Assembly (NCBI GenBank): GCA_039184055.1
Contig: JBCDBH010000323.1
Coordinates: forward strand, 1-6,734
Source: JBCDBH01 sp039184055
GTDB taxonomy: Bacteria; Acidobacteriota; Thermoanaerobaculia; Multivoradales; J023
DNA: 6,734 bases
Direction of reading: 5' to 3'
Positions within the stretch are counted from its first letter, which is position 1; each line of letters starts with the position of its first letter. Position numbers and translations under genes: made by a program. The notes below the pieces were generated by a model that did no database searches, was not told the origin of the DNA, and saw only the letters and a program-made list of their open reading frames with translations. Shown here in pieces: positions 5,897-6,734 of this stretch.

Positions 5897-6648
5897 TCTG
5901 GATACTGATCGGCCTCAACTTCCTGCTCGAGATCTGGATGATCGTCGATTGCTTGCGCAATCGTCGCTACCTGTGGCTCATCGCGATGATCGTCATCCCG
6001 ATCGGCGCCGCTTGGGTGTATTTCGTTCTTTACAAGCTTCCCGAGCTGAACAATCGCGACATGGCGACGGCGGCGGCCGGTGCGGCGGGCCCATCCGCGC
6101 CCCCGAACAGCGTGCTGCGCGAGCTCGAAGAAACGGCCAACGACGTGCCGAGTTTGGCCAACCACCTGGCCTTCGCTGAAGCGCTCGACGCCGCGAAACG
6201 CCCGGCCGACGCGGCGGGAGCCTACGAACGCGCCCTGGCGGTCGACCCGGACGACAAGACGGCGCTCTACGGCCTCGGGCGCGCCCGTCTCGAAGTCGAC
6301 GATGCCGCCGGCGCGGTCTCACCGCTCGAACGACTGGTCGCGATCGACCCGGCGTACTCCGATCACGAGGGCTGGTCACACCTGGCCTTGGCGTTGCGCA
6401 AGGGCGGCGATATGGACGCGGCGATCACCAAGCTCGAGGATCTGGTGGAGCGCAGCCCGCGATTGGTGCATCGTCTGCTCCTTTCCCGCTATTTGCTCGA
6501 CGCGGGACGTCCGGAAGAAGCCGTGCCCCAGCTCGAAGCCGCGCTCGCCGAGCACGCCGAAGCGCCCGTCTATCTCAAGCGTCAAGACGAACGACGCGCC
6601 AAGCTCGCCGCCTCGATGCTCGCCGGCGCCCACCGCCGAATGAGATAG
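5893..6648 (+). CDS. Membrane-anchored TPR-repeat protein
   Basis: This 251-residue protein begins with two hydrophobic helices (about 2-19 and 26-48) separated by a short basic loop (LRNRR, 21-25), resembling the short membrane module found at the N-terminus of cardiolipin-synthase-like proteins (PLDc_N type). A Gly/Ala/Pro-rich linker follows (58-71), then four tetratricopeptide-like helical pairs at about 87-120, 121-154, 158-191 and 192-222, with the usual small and aromatic positions (AYERALAVDPD at 110-120, LERLVAIDP at 145-153). TPRs bind proteins, so this is likely a scaffold on the inner membrane; the partner is unknown. With both termini on the same side, the positive-inside rule applied to the basic loop would put the TPRs in the periplasm; this is a weak prediction. 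The start overlaps the PhzF stop (ATGA), implying translational coupling. Confidence 0.92.
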   Translation: MIWILIGLNFLLEIWMIVDCLRNRRYLWLIAMIVIPIGAAWVYFVLYKLPELNNRDMATAAAGAAGPSAPPNSVLRELEETANDVPSLANHLAFAEALDAAKRPADAAGAYERALAVDPDDKTALYGLGRARLEVDDAAGAVSPLERLVAIDPAYSDHEGWSHLALALRKGGDMDAAITKLEDLVERSPRLVHRLLLSRYLLDAGRPEEAVPQLEAALAEHAEAPVYLKRQDERRAKLAASMLAGAHRRMR

Positions 6649-6652
6649 CGCG

Positions 6653-6734
6653 ATGGACCTGCTCTTTTGCTGCGACCCCGAGATACCGAGCCAGGTCGAC
6701 CGAGCGTGGGCGGCCGAGGCCGAGGCGGTACGCG
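6653..6734 (+). CDS. Start of an unidentified gene, cut by the right edge
   Basis: The ATG at 6653 follows the TPR stop by four bases, and the frame stays open for 27 codons to the edge. The peptide begins MDLLFCCDPEIPSQVDRAW and continues into an Ala/Glu-rich helix. The hydrophobic strand followed by a Cys-Asp-Pro turn resembles the first strand of a Rossmann-like or pre-ATP-grasp domain. I have a faint memory of ATP-grasp proteins starting with 'LFC.DP..PR.PD..' but 27 residues cannot settle this. The tight spacing makes it the third gene of the PhzF-TPR unit. Confidence 0.6.
   Translation, partial: MDLLFCCDPEIPSQVDRAWAAEAEAVR

Noticed and set aside
1..6734. CRISPR array, tRNA, rRNA, insertion sequence or prophage gene
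   Set aside because: There are no regularly spaced direct repeats, cloverleaf-like sequence, transposase or integrase motifs or terminal inverted repeats. The gene order looks like ordinary chromosome.

Overview
The window is G+C-rich, almost wholly coding bacterial DNA. It most likely comes from an acidobacterium. The main reason is the ADOP permease (Acidobacterial Duplicated Orphan Permease), a family described as large paralogous sets in that phylum. The secreted, long-tailed PIG-L deacetylase fits the same group. A class-level guess would be weak, and no rRNA, tRNA, mobile element or CRISPR was found.

Layout from left to right: (1) 1-1468, minus strand: a PIG-L/LmbE-type zinc deacetylase with a putative signal peptide, cut by the left edge. 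(2) 1504-2061, plus: a small FHA-domain protein, divergent from the deacetylase across only 35 bp. (3) 2045-2494, minus: an XRE-type helix-turn-helix regulator whose 3' end overlaps the FHA gene tail-to-tail by 17 bp and whose N-terminus is made of a 15-bp tandem repeat. (4) 2495-2614: a 120-bp divergent control region holding a 10-bp perfect palindrome, an 8-bp direct repeat and a near-consensus -24/-12 (sigma-54-type) element that runs almost into the next start codon. (5) 2615-5012, plus: the ADOP permease, complete in domain content but broken by one extra G in the GGGG at 3288-3291; removing it restores a 798-residue protein. (6) 5084-5896, plus: a PhzF-family isomerase-like protein with all hallmark residues. 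(7) 5893-6648, plus: a membrane-anchored TPR protein overlapping the PhzF gene by ATGA. (8) 6653 to the right edge, plus: the first 27 codons of another gene, four bases after the TPR stop.

Genes 6-8 look like one transcription unit. The HTH gene and the ADOP gene form a divergent regulator/target pair by position. The deacetylase and the FHA gene share a very short divergent promoter. No ATP-binding cassette gene accompanies the permease, as expected for ADOP.

The most interesting signals are in gene starts and control DNA: the sigma-54-like element and palindrome before the permease, -10-like TANNNT hexamers 6-9 bases before three start codons (suggesting leaderless mRNAs), the repeat-built N-terminus of the HTH protein, and the single-base frameshift. 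I see no convincing new multi-gene system; the protein families themselves are recognisable.
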